Shown here one piece after another: positions 52,263-63,913 of a DNA stretch of 64,000 nucleotides. The notes below the pieces were generated by a model that saw nothing but the letters and a program-made list of their open reading frames with translations, was not told where the DNA came from and did not search any database. The stretch is from Chara braunii (lineage: Eukaryota; Streptophyta; Charophyceae; Charales; Characeae), in the NCBI GenBank assembly GCA_003427395.1, contig BFEA01000010.1:2094388-2158387 (forward strand). The letters are read 5' to 3'. The translations under genes were made by a program, and so were the position numbers. The stretch's first letter is position 1. Each line of letters starts with the position of its first letter.

Positions 52263-53182
52263 ATGTTGTCTAGAACATCGACAAGCATGAGCACGAGTCT
52301 CGAGACGCACATGCGTTTAGTAGAACCGTTTCCTCCTTGCGCGAAATCGGTGCGACATTATAACGGTCATACTAGGATCCACGAAGTAACCAAAGAGGAC
52401 TTCGAAGAGGACCCATGGATGACTGTCGTCCCGTACATGAACCGGCATCTTGACGATTGGAGCGATGCTACTTGGAACGCGATGGAAAGTGGTTGCCCTT
52501 GGGCAAGCCATTACAAGTTTGCCAATATGTTAGAGTTCGGGAACCTCATTACACTGCCTGATGGTGTCCTCGAGCACAAGTTCCTGAACCATATGCGCAA
52601 AACACTACGCTGCATTAGCCGCTATAGTAGTCGCTTCGACTGCGACGACATTCGCCACGAACTTGGGGAAGTTCGCGGAAACAAAAGTTGGTGGACTGCG
52701 CTCGTCATTGTTCATTCTTGGAGCAGTACCCACTCCGTTGCCTCTGGATTTCTCCACAAGTTGTGTCATACTGTGGTGTGCGGTTGACTGTTGTCGGATG
52801 TGATTTCGCCAGAGTGCTATGTGTCGCTACTTCGAACAAAAGAAGGAAACTCGTCGATGAACTTGTGCGTGTATCACGAAACGAGGTGGTACTTGAGGGA
52901 AGGCGGGGAAGTTCGCGGAACAAGTTCGTGTCGTTGCGGTACCTCGGTGCAGATGGGTGGTCAGATTTAGTGATAGCAGGCCAATTCGAAGATTTTTCAT
53001 TGTGGCGTGAGGTGGAAGAGAAAGTGTCCGACATACGAGACTTTATAGGAAATTCCTTAGCACGACCGGGAGGGTTTGTTAGGATGAAATACATGTCCGT
53101 ATTTTCGGAGAATGCAACAGTCGAGGAACCGCAGATCCACATATATGGATCATCAATGAATGCTATGTATGGCTTTAGTTAA
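52263..53182 (+). CDS. orphan gene of unknown function, one frame change
   Basis: Two overlapping frames read as one protein of about 300 residues. From ATG 52,263 (MLSRTSTSMSTSLETHMRL) to about residue 142 the frame contains EVTKEDFEEDPWMTVVPYMN, WNAMESGCPWASHYKFANML, LPDGVLEHKFLNHMRKTLR and DDIRHELGEVRGN. From about 52,690 the next frame carries VDCARHCSFLEQYPL, VGCDFARVL, GWSDLVIAGQFEDFSLW and ends NAMYGFS at 53,182. The switch may be a one-base decay frameshift or a short intron. Composition and style resemble the U and transposase-like genes. It lies between two copies of the element tail, so it may be cargo of the same family. I recognise no domain. Confidence 0.5.
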
Positions 53183-53379
53183 CGACCTCGTCCGCGGAAA
53201 ACCCCGTATGTCACTAGATCTTGACGGGTTGTCAGACCTTGTGTTTAAGGGAAAAGGGAGCAAGAGGTGTGAGAGGCATGTGTGTAGCCGAAAATGGTAG
53301 ACATGAAGCAGTAGAGAGAGGTGTGAGAGGCAGTAGTTGCAAGTAGACGCTATACCGAGTATGTTCGTAGTTCTGTAAT

Positions 53380-54365
53380 TTACGATTTTTGGAAAACCTC
53401 TGTGTACTGTGCAATGTGTGATTGAATAATTTTTTGCAGTGAATGGTTTTTGAAAACACCGTTGCGTACTTCGCAATGTGCGGTTGAATGTTTTTTTTGC
53501 ATTGAACGATTTTTTGAAACTCTCCCTCCGGTGTACAACTTGACCTTCAGGAAAACAAAAGCTCAAGTTGCAAGTGTTTTCATCTCGATGTTGCGATGAC
53601 AAAAGTTAATGTTATGAACGGATGTGATATTTATTATCCATGCAAAGATTTGATGATATTTTCACCTTGGAATATACAAGTGACAAGCCAACGTCCATAT
53701 TAAATAATCATGCTGATGGTGTGCGCACCTTGCTCTCCATCTAAGTGCGAGTTCACGCACACTAGTGGTGTGAACCCCGAGCAATCCACTTAAGTGAGAG
53801 TTCACTCGCACTTTGCTTCAATTGGACCTTTGCAAAAACAACAGGCAATTTGCAAGTGTTTCCCTCCGTCCATCCCTCCCACTTATATAATAGTGATCTT
53901 GCAAGTGTTTCGATCTCTCATCTTCATGTCAAGGGATGCATGGATGTTTTCGATGAAAAGATGCTTATGTCAAGGAGGGGATCGATGTTTGTAGTGACAA
54001 GAATGACTGTTATGAATCTATGTTATGGATTTGTCCATGCAAAGATTTGATGACATTTTCAGCCGGGAATATACAATTGACAAGCCACCATCTATATTAA
54101 ATCACCACGCTAATGGAGTGCGCACCTAATTCTCCATCTAAGTGCGAGTTCATTCGCACTTGTGGTGTGAAGCCCGAACAATTCCCTCGCACTATGCTTC
54201 AACTTGACCTTTAGAAAAACAACAGGCAACCTGCAAATGTTTCCCTCTCTCCATCTCTCCCGACTTTCACAATAGTGACCTTGCAAATGTTTCAATCTCT
54301 CATCTTCATGTCATGGGATGCATGAATGTTTTCGATAAAAAGATGCTCATGTCAAGGAGCGGATC
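53380..54365. repeat. third copy of the element tail
   Basis: Matches about 16,620-17,520 and 50,930-51,700, with palindromes at 53,743-53,764, 53,792-53,813 and 54,140-54,161. Within it the block CTCCATCTAAGTGCGAG...GTGGTGTGAA is present twice (53,733 and 54,131). Confidence 0.75.
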
Positions 54366-55384
54366 GAACGCACCGCCGGTAAGCACCTGTACATCTCGAA
54401 GCAAGAGCACGTCCAAATTGGAATATTGTCGGGTCCTTGCGTTGTTGACTCCCACATGATGACTACACTAAACCGCGGCAGGATGACCGGTCTGCCTCTC
54501 CGATGTGGATCTAACGGTGGATTGCGTCAAATCTGCTCTCAAAGATCAACATCGGGGATGGGGGCCTGCATCCGACCACTGTTTGCTTGTAAGGCATCAT
54601 ATGATGTGTCGATATAACCGACATCCAGAACTGTTTGGTGAGCATCTAGTGCTACGCCAATAAGTTAAAAACACAAGTGCCGACTGACAAACAAATAGAT
54701 GGACAGACGTAAACAAAAATGCAAGATAGACTGTCTGCCCAGGGATCATTTATCAGATGGATAAGGGCTCATCACCTCGCGCATGGGCATGTGCATGTGT
54801 GTGTGTGTGTATGAAAAGAATTAAGAGAATGAGAAACGAAAACAGCCAAGGCATGGCAAACCAGACACGGACAGAAAACGGACGAACAGGTAGGCAAGAC
54901 ACACTCACACACACGCATAGAGGAAGAGAGAAAAAATAAAGGAGGTAAAATTAAAGATAACGTATCTTTCCATGATGAAATGGAAGAATCACTTACCTTC
55001 TGTGCGGTCCGAGCGTAGTACAGCGGGGACCATTACATTCAAAAAAGAAACCGTAAGCGAGATTGTTAACTGCTTACGAGAACGAGCATTTCACAGATTG
55101 CTTCCTACTGGAGGTTGTATGATAAGAAGATCACAAAAGTTGTGTAACTCACGGATCATCTGTTATTGGTACACAGACCCTCGTCCATAAAGCGTTTGCA
55201 AGCATACATGGCTAGAAGAGGGAAAGACAGACATACAGACACAAACAAAAAACAGACCGAATCAGACAGACAGTAAACGGAACAAGCACGGATACAAACA
55301 AACATACAGTCAAAAAAGCAGACACAGACAGTTGGAAACAGACAATCAGACAGATAGGCAATCAAGAGAAAGGGGAAGCAGGGT
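54366..55384. other. simple-sequence DNA, no gene
   Basis: CAGA/ACAA-rich low-complexity DNA (54,660-54,960; 55,200-55,380) with a GT run near 54,796. Short frames are compositional. Confidence 0.5.
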
Positions 55385-55795
55385 GAAGGGCGCACAGTCA
55401 TAGCCAAGTTGCATTGCCACGGCTGGATAGGTACGCAGTGGCGTCTATGTATTGGGGGATGAGGTTGCGAGTAAGGCGAAAGGCATACCTAGTGCTGGAG
55501 GTGTGCGACATTGGTCGCTATATGCTCGTACTTCGGGAAAGTTGTTGTCGTCATCATTCGGCATTGTAATCTAGGCTGGATAGGAACTGCCATCTGTAGT
55601 CTGGGCGCCGAGCGCCAGATAAGGATATCAGCATTGGTTCCTCATTGACAATGATGATGAGACCTTACCGACATTGTAAGTTTTGAGCTTTTGGTGTCTT
55701 TGTGCTTGACGAAACTAGTGATGCAATTCTGCTGTTGGTTTGAGGCCACGATTATCTGGTCTTATGTACATGATACTGTCTGATTGTTGAAGCTT
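55385..55795 (+). repeat. LTR fragment, second copy
   Basis: Similar to about 21,365-21,815 (landmarks GGGCACCGAGCGCCAGATA-type and TTTTGGTGT). No internal retrotransposon sequence adjoins it. Confidence 0.7.
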
Positions 55796-55814
55796 GGTAT
55801 TGATTGATTGATTG

Positions 55815-55905
55815 GTATAATCATTATTATTATTATTATTGTTATTTTTAGCATTATTACTATTATTATTATTATTATTATTACTATTATTATTATTATT
55901 AGTGT
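55815..55905. repeat. ATT/ATTATT microsatellite
   Basis: Imperfect trinucleotide repeat; it produces an Ile- or Asn-rich chance frame. Confidence 0.9.
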
Positions 55906-57776
55906 AATCAGACTCGCCCTTATTCATGCATGCGAACATGTGCGCAGTAAACTGGCAATAGGCAGATCTCAGACGAAAAACGCAGTTCAGATTCAAGTTC
56001 ATTTCACTATGGTGATTCAACGCCCACACAATTCTTTCTGTTCAGGATGATCCTGGGTATTCCCCGAGCCAGCACACTGACTCTCACACACTCACGTACA
56101 CGCTGACTCGGCCATGGTCGCAACCCTGCTGGTTGTGGTTGCACAACCTCTTTTTGCCCACTTCGTATTCGGGCTCGCTACAGACCACCTTGTACAAGTC
56201 GATTATGGCAGCGCTTTTCGCTCTGCTCACACAGGAAAGGATGAATGGCTGAGCGCTACCTCTTGAAGTTATATCTCTACAACTCGTTGGCTGAACCTTT
56301 TCCCATGCCCGTAGTGCACACAGTCCCATGCGGTACTTGCTTGACTGAACAAGGACTGACTGGGACGGGGACTGCTGACTCATCACGAGTAGAGTCCACC
56401 ATTGCCCTCTTGCCTCGAAGATGCTGTGAGCAAAGGTAGGAGGGCCGCTTGCGGACCTTCTGGAAGTTTGTGGATTTGGCCCTTCGGTTCTGTAGCTGCC
56501 ACGACCTTGACCTTTCGGAGCTTTAGCAGCTACGACCTTGACCTCTCGGGACAGACCTACGGCTCGAAGACACGATGGCTACACTAGTTTGCGACAGACA
56601 CAAGGGCAGACACACACAGAAAAATGCGAACAGGCAGTCATAATGACTTAGACAAATAGTCAGATCAACTTGCACAAACCGAAACAAACAAGCAAAAAGG
56701 ACAGATGGACGATGAACAGACAAAAGGCGGTCTGAGACAGAATCAAACAGACAGCCTGGTACACACAAACAAACAATCGGACAAACGGTCTGACACAGAC
56801 AAACAAACGGTCTGACACTGACAAATACAGGCAAGTAACAGGCAGACATAGATGCAGACAGACAAGTCAGACAAGACAAACAGCCAGGACTGGTAGATAT
56901 CAGTGGACAGACGAACGCATACGCTGAGGCGGAGAGAGAAAGAGATAGGCTGGCGACAGTCAGACACATATTTGGAAACACAGCTAGACACAAACAATCA
57001 GCTAAAACACACGAAGATGGTCAGACAAGACCGATTCAAACATACAGATACATACATACATATATTAAGACAGACAGGCCCAACTAATGTGGAGAGCCGC
57101 CTACCTTTGATGCAGATATTGGGTTTGAGTTGCTGTGATCAACATTGTTGAGCACTTAGTGACTGATCACGAAAACTATGGTAACCTGTTGAGACCAAGC
57201 ATATCCGGACCCTGCATCTCTGGTCTCCAGTGTGGGCTTAGTCTGATTTCTCAGTCGGTGGCTGTGTGCATAGGTGTGTGAAAGAAGGAGAAGAGAAGGA
57301 GAGAGAGAAAGAGAAGAGAAGGGAGGGGGGAAGAGACAGGCAGACAGACTGACACGAGCAGTCAGACAAGCAAGCAAACAGACAGACGCACCTACCTAGG
57401 GGAAAAGAGAGAAAAATGAAGGTGGTGACGAACGAGTACATACCTGATCTTGGCGATGGTCTGTAAAAGGTCGACAACTTCTTGTACTTCGACTCTACTC
57501 GAGACATCGACAGTTGCATTGTCAATTCGTAGACGTGTAATAGCTGCATGGAGGAAATCTGAGCACTGAGCTCTAAGTAGGAGCAAGAATTCTGAATACT
57601 TATGAAGTAACGGTGAGAGTATGTGCTCCTAGACGATCGAGTTCAGCGTTTTTTCTCCATTGGAAAAGGGTTGGTTCAATTTTGCCTTACTAGACAGTGA
57701 CGGACTACCTGGTTTTCAATGTGACCTTGCGATCTGGAATCTGTCATGTCGCCTTTTGATAATTGTATTACGTTCC

Positions 57777-57777
<1 letters not shown>
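55906..57777. other. simple-sequence DNA, no gene
   Basis: Mostly CAGA/ACAA-type low complexity (56,585-57,080; 57,260-57,395). A ~35-bp phrase around GCTGCCACGACCTTGACC is duplicated near 56,495-56,545. Frames here have skewed composition and no family signature. Confidence 0.45.
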
Positions 57778-57822
<45 letters not shown>

Positions 57823-57824
57823 GA
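57778..57824. repeat. ATT microsatellite
   Basis: About 15 tandem ATT units. Confidence 0.95.
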
Positions 57825-59339
57825 TGTTACTGGCAATCCCAACACACCTCGTGTCTGCCCTAAGTGAAGGCAGGCTTGAATACCCGCGAGATGCCCCTAC
57901 ATCAGCCTTGTTCAATGAAGGCCTTGGACAACTGCAGCAAGCGGCTGAGCCAGGACATGGGTTATTACACCCTAAGCATGCGCAACATGAAGGCCGTAGG
58001 CCCTTGAGAAACACAACATTGTCACCAAGTCGTAGAGCGGGCGTGAAGTGGCGTGGGTCGCGGCCAAACAGCGTGACACTAGCAGACTATGGTCAGGTAG
58101 GGCGTCAGACACACATGGTTATAGAAACGCGTATGCGGAACAATGAGCAAGTTGCTATGCCCCGGGGTGTGTGGCAGGTACAAGGAGAATGAATGAGGGT
58201 GAAAAAGAAGAAATGTTAGAAAATGAGGAAAGAAAAAGGGATGAAAGAGGGAGAATAGAGAGGAAGAAGGAGGAAAATGAAATGAGAAGGGGAGCAATGA
58301 CGAAGAGGGCGAACGGACAATTTTTGTGGCTCCTACGTTTTCTTTTTCTTTTAATTTATGAAAAGATAAATCATTTTCTGTAATGCAAATATTCGTATTA
58401 ATATTGCTCTCCAAATTTATTATTTATATTATTTATTGGTTCATTGATTGGCATCATGGGTAAGGAGGCGAATCAGATGTGGAGGGAAGGAGTGAGATAC
58501 CAGAGAGAGAAATCGTTACCATGTGACGATGCCTACCTCCATCCTCCTCAGTTCTTTCCTTGATCTAATCCCCCCCCCCCATTTTCCTTTTTGCTGTCAT
58601 ATCAGTCTAGGAATTTATTATAATCATCATCATTGTTATCATATTTCTATTGAACGCAGTGGGGAGGGGCAGATACGAAGAAGTACAGGGCTCTGGGAAG
58701 GAAGGGGACATCGTCACAGTATGACGGTGCCTACCTCTTCCATCCTTCTCCGTTCTTCCGTGTTCTAATCCCCTAATTTCTCTATATTTTCACAACCATC
58801 TGAAATAGTATGCTCTCTCTGAATTAAAAAATCTACTCTATGGAAAAGGATGACCAAACAAAGAAAGACAACAAGGCAATTGTGGGAGCTCTGCCGGAGT
58901 TCAGGAGGAACTCTGGAGGCAGGGAGCCATGAGGTACGTGGTGCTTATTCCTTTCCCATATACCCTTATTGGTTAAAACCATCTATTGGACTGCGTGTAT
59001 GGCTATATGACCTATTGTTTGTGTTTTCTTCAGGATTAAGCGTATCAAAAAGGGAAAGAACTATATGATTGAAGTAAAAACCTTATATGAAGTCAGGAAG
59101 AAACCTAGGAGAACCGAGAAGAAACCTAGTTTGCTTGGTTCTGAAACTTAAGGTCGTGTGATGGAGACTCTCGTTGGGTCGTCACACTGCTTGCGTGAGC
59201 TGACTAAGATGGAGGAGGGGGTACTTGTCGTGCAACGTTACACTGCCATTCATCTGACTAAAGTAACAATTGATTGATTTCAACATTAGTGACGAGAAGC
59301 TGCCGTGCAGTTTTCTTGATAAGATACATCTAGGGGCAA
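57825..59339. other. no gene; LTR scrap and short duplication
   Basis: The 20-base LTR phrase GCCCTAAGTGAAGGCAGGCT recurs at 57,857. A GA-rich patch lies at 58,185-58,300. A ~100-bp unit (CGTYACYRTATGACG-type, then TTCTAATCCCC) is duplicated near 58,500-58,575 and 58,690-58,775. Confidence 0.4.
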
Positions 59340-59715
59340 GGGTAATCCGATACTCCCGTGGGGTACATATCTTCAACGATTAACAAAAACAAAGTTAATC
59401 CGGTACTCCCGTGGGGTACATGTCTTTAACGATTAACAAAAGCAAAGTTAATCCGGTACTCTCGTGGGGTACATGTCTTCAACAATCAACAAAAGCAAAG
59501 TTAATCTAGTACTCACGTGGGGTATATGTCTTCAACGATTGACAAAAGCAAAGTTAATCAGGTACTCCCGTGGGGTGCATGTCTTCAACGATTAACAAAA
59601 ACAAATATAATTTGGTACTCCCGTGGGGTACATGTCTTCAACAACTAACAAGAGCAAGAGTAATCCGGTACTCCTGTGGGGTACATGTATTTAACGACTA
59701 ACAAAAGCAAAGGTA
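59340..59715. repeat. 53-bp tandem repeat of hairpins
   Basis: Seven units, beginning at about 59,351, 59,404, 59,457, 59,510 and on, each with TACTCCCGTGGGGTA, a small fold-back, and AACAAAAGCAAAGTTAATC. Confidence 0.9.
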
Positions 59716-60790
59716 GTAGGAGGCTCCTGTAGGGGCTCTCCTATCGCAGATCTGACCAAACTTGGCAAGGAACTGGGTACTCACCGTGCGAGTACACAAA
59801 CCCCTAAGTCTGGGTCGATCTGTCCGACTTCCCTTGGGAGTCAACATACCTTTTGCTCATTTACGATGCATAGGCCAGGTAGGTGAACTGTCAGGATGAC
59901 TCAACCTAGAGTTGTTTGACTTATTTCCTACGCATCGGACTGGTAGTAGAATAACTCCCGGGAGGGTTATCCTAATACTTGTTTGATCTGGGGATCAACT
60001 AACGGGGGAAGGAAATGAGGTGATTGTGTTTGGATAGTAGAGGGATACTCCCGGGTGAGTAACCCTACTACTTGTTTGGATATGACTGATGAATGGTATG
60101 AATAAATGCTAACGATCTATCTATTTAACATTAAGCTAGGATATGGGATGCTCCCGTGGGATCATCCCATTATTTGCTTGACCTCATCTTAACAAGCCAG
60201 GTAAAAATACTCCCGCAAAAAGAGGATCTGGTGTTCGCCTGAATCTGCTAACGTAATCCTAGCTCGTATGACTTTGAGGAAGAAGTAGGGTGACTTCCGT
60301 GAGGTCATGCTACTGTCTCTTATACACATCATCCTAGCTCGTATGACTTTGAGGAAGAAGTAGGGTGACTTCCGTGAGGTCATGCTATTACAGTCTTTTG
60401 AGGATAGGCTGGAGTCTGATCAAGGTGTAATAGGAGGCTTGCGTGAAGACCACCTATTACTAACTTGAATTCTGTATTGACACCTGGATCTGGAATGTTT
60501 TCTAAATGTTAGGTCAAATGTTGAGACGGTTCAACATAGGTCTCCTAACTACTTGTTGTAACTAATGAAGGGATACTTCCGGGTGAGTTATCCGGTCGCT
60601 TGCACTAGATTGCTTGAACTGCTTGATTGCATGAGAACTACATGGACATTGAAGGGTGGCTGAGTGCTCCCGTAGAGCTACTCGAGTACTCCTTTGACTA
60701 ACCATTTTGCTTGGAATTGATCAAGTAGTGGAAGATTCCTCGTTGAATCAACCTATTACTTGCGTATGTGAGAACAAGAAGAAGAGAAAG
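59716..60790. repeat. series of unlike hairpins sharing a CTCCCGTGGG-type loop
   Basis: Examples: ATGGGATG (60,143-60,150) with CATCCCAT (60,163-60,170); TAATAGG (60,428-60,434) with CCTATTA (60,453-60,459); AGTAG...TACTC with GAGTA...CTACT (60,036-60,072); ATAAC with GTTAT (59,951-59,970). Each has a CCCGKG- or GCGTGA-type centre. Spacing is irregular, about 70-100 bp. Confidence 0.7.
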
Positions 60791-62224
60791 GAAAAAGGAA
60801 GCGCTCCAACGGGAGTGACTCCAGGTGTCTTGAAAGAAGCCGAATAAAAGGGCAAGTACCGCGGGGACAAAGAATTAGAAAAGAAGAATCCCCGCGTAGA
60901 CTCAGTTCATTGATAAACGCGTAAGGGAGAAACCGCCTTTAGCATGAGTTGATCTGAGCTAGACCACCGCGTAAGCACAAAAGGGTGTGCTTATCCGCAA
61001 GAGAGAAACTACAAGTACTAAGGGAAAATATGAGTTCCCTAAGACAACTTAGAACATAGGCAGGAGACTCCTTGAACAAAAGGAGGAAGAGTGACAGACG
61101 TCGCAGGGTAGGTAAAAGCTAAAAGGGTTAGACTTTGGGATGTTGATCCCAAAGTTCACAGACCAGATTTAAAGGTTTAACCCTTAGATATCAATAAGTG
61201 GGAAATCGAGTGGGGTGTTGAATCTTTGTTGACATGTGTGTGTGCATGTCCATGTTTTGATCTACTGCAATTAAAGGAGAAGTCCTACAAAGAGGACTCA
61301 ATTTTTTTGTTATCTCTCGATAACAGGTCGTTCGTTGTCGATTCAAATTTTCCCCTTGACTTGATACCCACATCTAAAGTCAAACCCTGTGATCAACAAA
61401 ACTGTCACCTGTTGTCATTGTCCAAATGGTCCTAGTCACTCTCAAGGGTCCTTTGAAGAAATGTGAGGAGGATGGGCTTACGTCTCAGGAAAGATAGAGT
61501 TGTCATACATGGTTTGGGGAGTGAGGGACAATGTCAATGGTTGATGGTTGACGTTGTTAGTGCATGACATGTGGATTCTCTTTGCATTATTCTGTGCAGG
61601 TCTGTTTTGCTCGTGAGTTTGGGATTGAACTGGACCTGATCTGTTGACGAGTCTTGGACATACAACACTTGTGAAAGTGAGAAGGGTTCCCAGCGGTAAT
61701 ACCTCCATAATCACTATCAGTCTTACACAACTTTTATACTATCTGATGTTCCGTCATATGTTAAGTAGAATAAAACGCTCTTGGTAGTGACAAGGTTTGT
61801 TTGATACTTTGATCATAGTGGTCAGAAGGTGAATGTGTTTTGGGAGCAGAAGCGGAAATAGACAACCGTCTCAAAGTTCGACCTGAATATCTAATGGGTC
61901 AATCCTACCGCGCGTACCTCGTGTTATGCTACAGCGATCGAGAAAACGCCCTCGACCGACCTACCTCTACAAAGGCATGTAAAAGCCTTCGTATGTGGGC
62001 TGGTAGCTCAGGAGGAATACGCCTACCTAAGGGTGGTGACAACCCCTTGGGTAGAGGTAAGTTGTACCTCGCGACGTCCCGACCTGTCGCAGGGCGTCGT
62101 GGGAGGTATAGCACGCGCGCACGGTCGGAGTGGTGACCAGTTCTTTTTCAGACGAAACATCCTGCGTGACACGACCGTGAGGTTCAGCGCTCCCCCTCAG
62201 GGCGAGGGAGCGCCACGCGCGACA
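60250..62224 (+). mobile_element. 5' LTR, inverted relative to the left-end copy
   Basis: Reverse-complement match to about 217-2,130. It ends CCACGCGCGACA at 62,224 and is followed after two bases by a primer-binding site, which fixes it as a 5' LTR on the plus strand. The true 5' end is not fixed; the hairpin-rich DNA from 59,340 probably belongs to it. Landmarks shared with the left copy include TAGCTCAG with ATACGCC (about 61,993) and the phrase AGAGAGACTTCTCC-type near 61,280. Confidence 0.75.
60313..60330. other. Nextera/Tn5 mosaic-end adapter relic
   Basis: CTGTCTCTTATACACATC matches 18 of 19 bases of the Tn5 mosaic end used in Nextera libraries. It separates two identical 57-bp copies (60,256-60,312 and 60,331-60,387). 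This is an assembly artefact, not biology. Confidence 0.93.
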
Positions 62225-62226
62225 GG

Positions 62227-62244
62227 TGGCGCCGTTGCCGGGGA
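62227..62244 (+). other. primer-binding site for tRNA-Asp
   Basis: TGGCGCCGTTGCCGGGGA is exactly complementary to the 3' end (with CCA) of plant tRNA-Asp(GTC) as I know it. It starts two bases after the LTR end. Several plant Ty3/gypsy lineages use this primer. Confidence 0.9.
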
Positions 62245-62779
62245 CCTTCGGTTGCTTGTCGGGGTCCTATGTGAACGGACCTGAGTTCGATTAATTGAAG
62301 CCCTAGCAAAACGATAAGTGAAAGGGTAGAGTAGTATATAAGCTTTCGCTAGGTAGTAGGAATAAGAATTAGAGTAATTGTTGATACCAGCCTTGTGTTG
62401 AAAAGAAGTGTCTTGAGATACGACGAGTGCAAGTTGAAGTACCCTGCATAGCATCACGACGAGTTTTGATTCATACTTCTGTAGCTGGAAGATACTTGTT
62501 CCTTTTGTCTGCTGAAGAGGGAGCATACAAAAACGTTCATAGCGGAAAACCCGATCTACATAATAAAAATTGACGAGACCGCTAAGAAGGTTATTCCCTA
62601 CGATAGTCCCTTCTGGTTGTGACACTTCCTTCTCGACAGACTTATTTGAGGTTCATTAGGCAGATAGTCTATATTACATAGTCATTTTAATACTCCCTCG
62701 CAACCATACGTGTCCTAAGTCTTAAGGCATTGCCTTAATCTGACGCTTGGAGCACTCATTTAGATAGAACTCTTTAGCC

Positions 62780-63913
62780 ATGCCTCACAGAAGGGGAAGA
62801 GGTGGACGACAGGGAAAAGCGACGGAAATACCGATTGACTTAACAAAGGAAAGAGAAGACCGATTGACTTAACGAAGGAAAGAGAAGAGCGACGGAAATA
62901 GCTCTTTAGCCATGCCTCTTCTATGGCACGCCGTCTTCAACAGCTGGCAGTTGTTCCCCAACCACCTCAGCCTGCCCTTCCACCTCCACCGCCATATGTA
63001 CCTGATCCTCCCATGGTATCTCAAAACGCGTCGACGAATCATAGGTTATGCGTCATTTTAGCGCTATTCTTCCTATGCCAAGTTGAGATGTGTGGATTGA
63101 TCTCATACCTGATATATAAAGGGATTATCTGAGGACCGCCTCGAAAGAAGGAGAGTAGGGTACGATAAGGCCAAGGCTTTCTCTTGATGCTAAGAGCGGT
63201 GATTGAGGAATATCCATCTGAGTTGGGAAAGAGAAAGGTATCCAGACTGGGGAGATGTAATTTGGATTTTCATGATCCTTACTTAGATAGTGCTAAGCTT
63301 AACCAGTCAAACGAGCAATAGATATCAACGAGGAACTAAGGAATCAAAAGATGTACCTGGGAATACAGGAGGCAGTCCAGTTTTAATGAAGATTTTTTGA
63401 TTCATAATAGAGAGTCGAGTGACTCCGTACTAAGGGCACCAGAAGCTAACGAGTGAGACAATAATTAAAAGATTGTTCTTGTCTTGCCTTTTATGTAAAC
63501 AGGTCATTAAAGAGATCTCCCGAATTCAATCAAAGATGCCTTACGCGGAGCAAATTTTGAGGGTCGAGGCATCAATTAGGAACAATGATAGGTTATAAAT
63601 GACACTGCCGAAAGAGAAGGGCAGAGTGGAACTTTGCGAGACATGGTGGGGCAGCTTGTTGAGAAATGAGCCGTTTATGTGGATAGAGACAAGTTGGGAT
63701 ACGGTAGAAGAATGTCGTAGAATAAGAGTCATCCTCTACCTGTCCAATTGTCTCTGGCATGGTCATGAAATGAATGTCAGTCAAGGAGGAGAAGAATATT
63801 TATTACAACTTACAGGAATAGCAGAAGCGACACTCAACGTCTGGAACAGAGATGGTCAATGGCAAGAAGCAGAAGGTGTTATAAAGGAAATCAAAATGCG
63901 TCCGACCGAATAA
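62780..63913 (+). pseudogene. presumed gag region of the right-end retrotransposon, broken
   Basis: About 540 bases after the primer-binding site a frame begins MPHRRGRGGRQGKATEIPID and stops within 30 codons. A short tandem duplication (GATTGACTTAACRAAGGAAAGAG, about 62,831-62,890) lies beside it. A second frame (62,923-63,132) gives MARRLQQL followed by a proline-rich stretch. A third (63,599-63,913) has CETWWGSLL, WIETSWDTVEECRR and ends MRPTE. The position and the basic, proline-rich start suit gag, but no capsid or zinc-knuckle motif is clear and the pieces are in different frames. The rest of the element lies beyond the window. Confidence 0.4.

Noticed and set aside
55200-57400. Cysteine- and serine-rich secreted or membrane proteins on the minus strand
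   Set aside because: They arise from CAGA/ACAA low-complexity DNA and have no consistent frame or family signature.
60256-60387. Genuine tandem duplication in the LTR
   Set aside because: The two 57-bp copies are identical and separated precisely by the Tn5 mosaic-end adapter, so this is a library artefact.
217-62224. A single giant transposon of ~62 kb bounded by the inverted repeats at 217-2,130 and 60,250-62,224
   Set aside because: The right repeat is followed by a tRNA primer-binding site and the family recurs at 4,045 and 24,540, so these are LTR copies that happen to lie in opposite orientation, not terminal repeats of one element.
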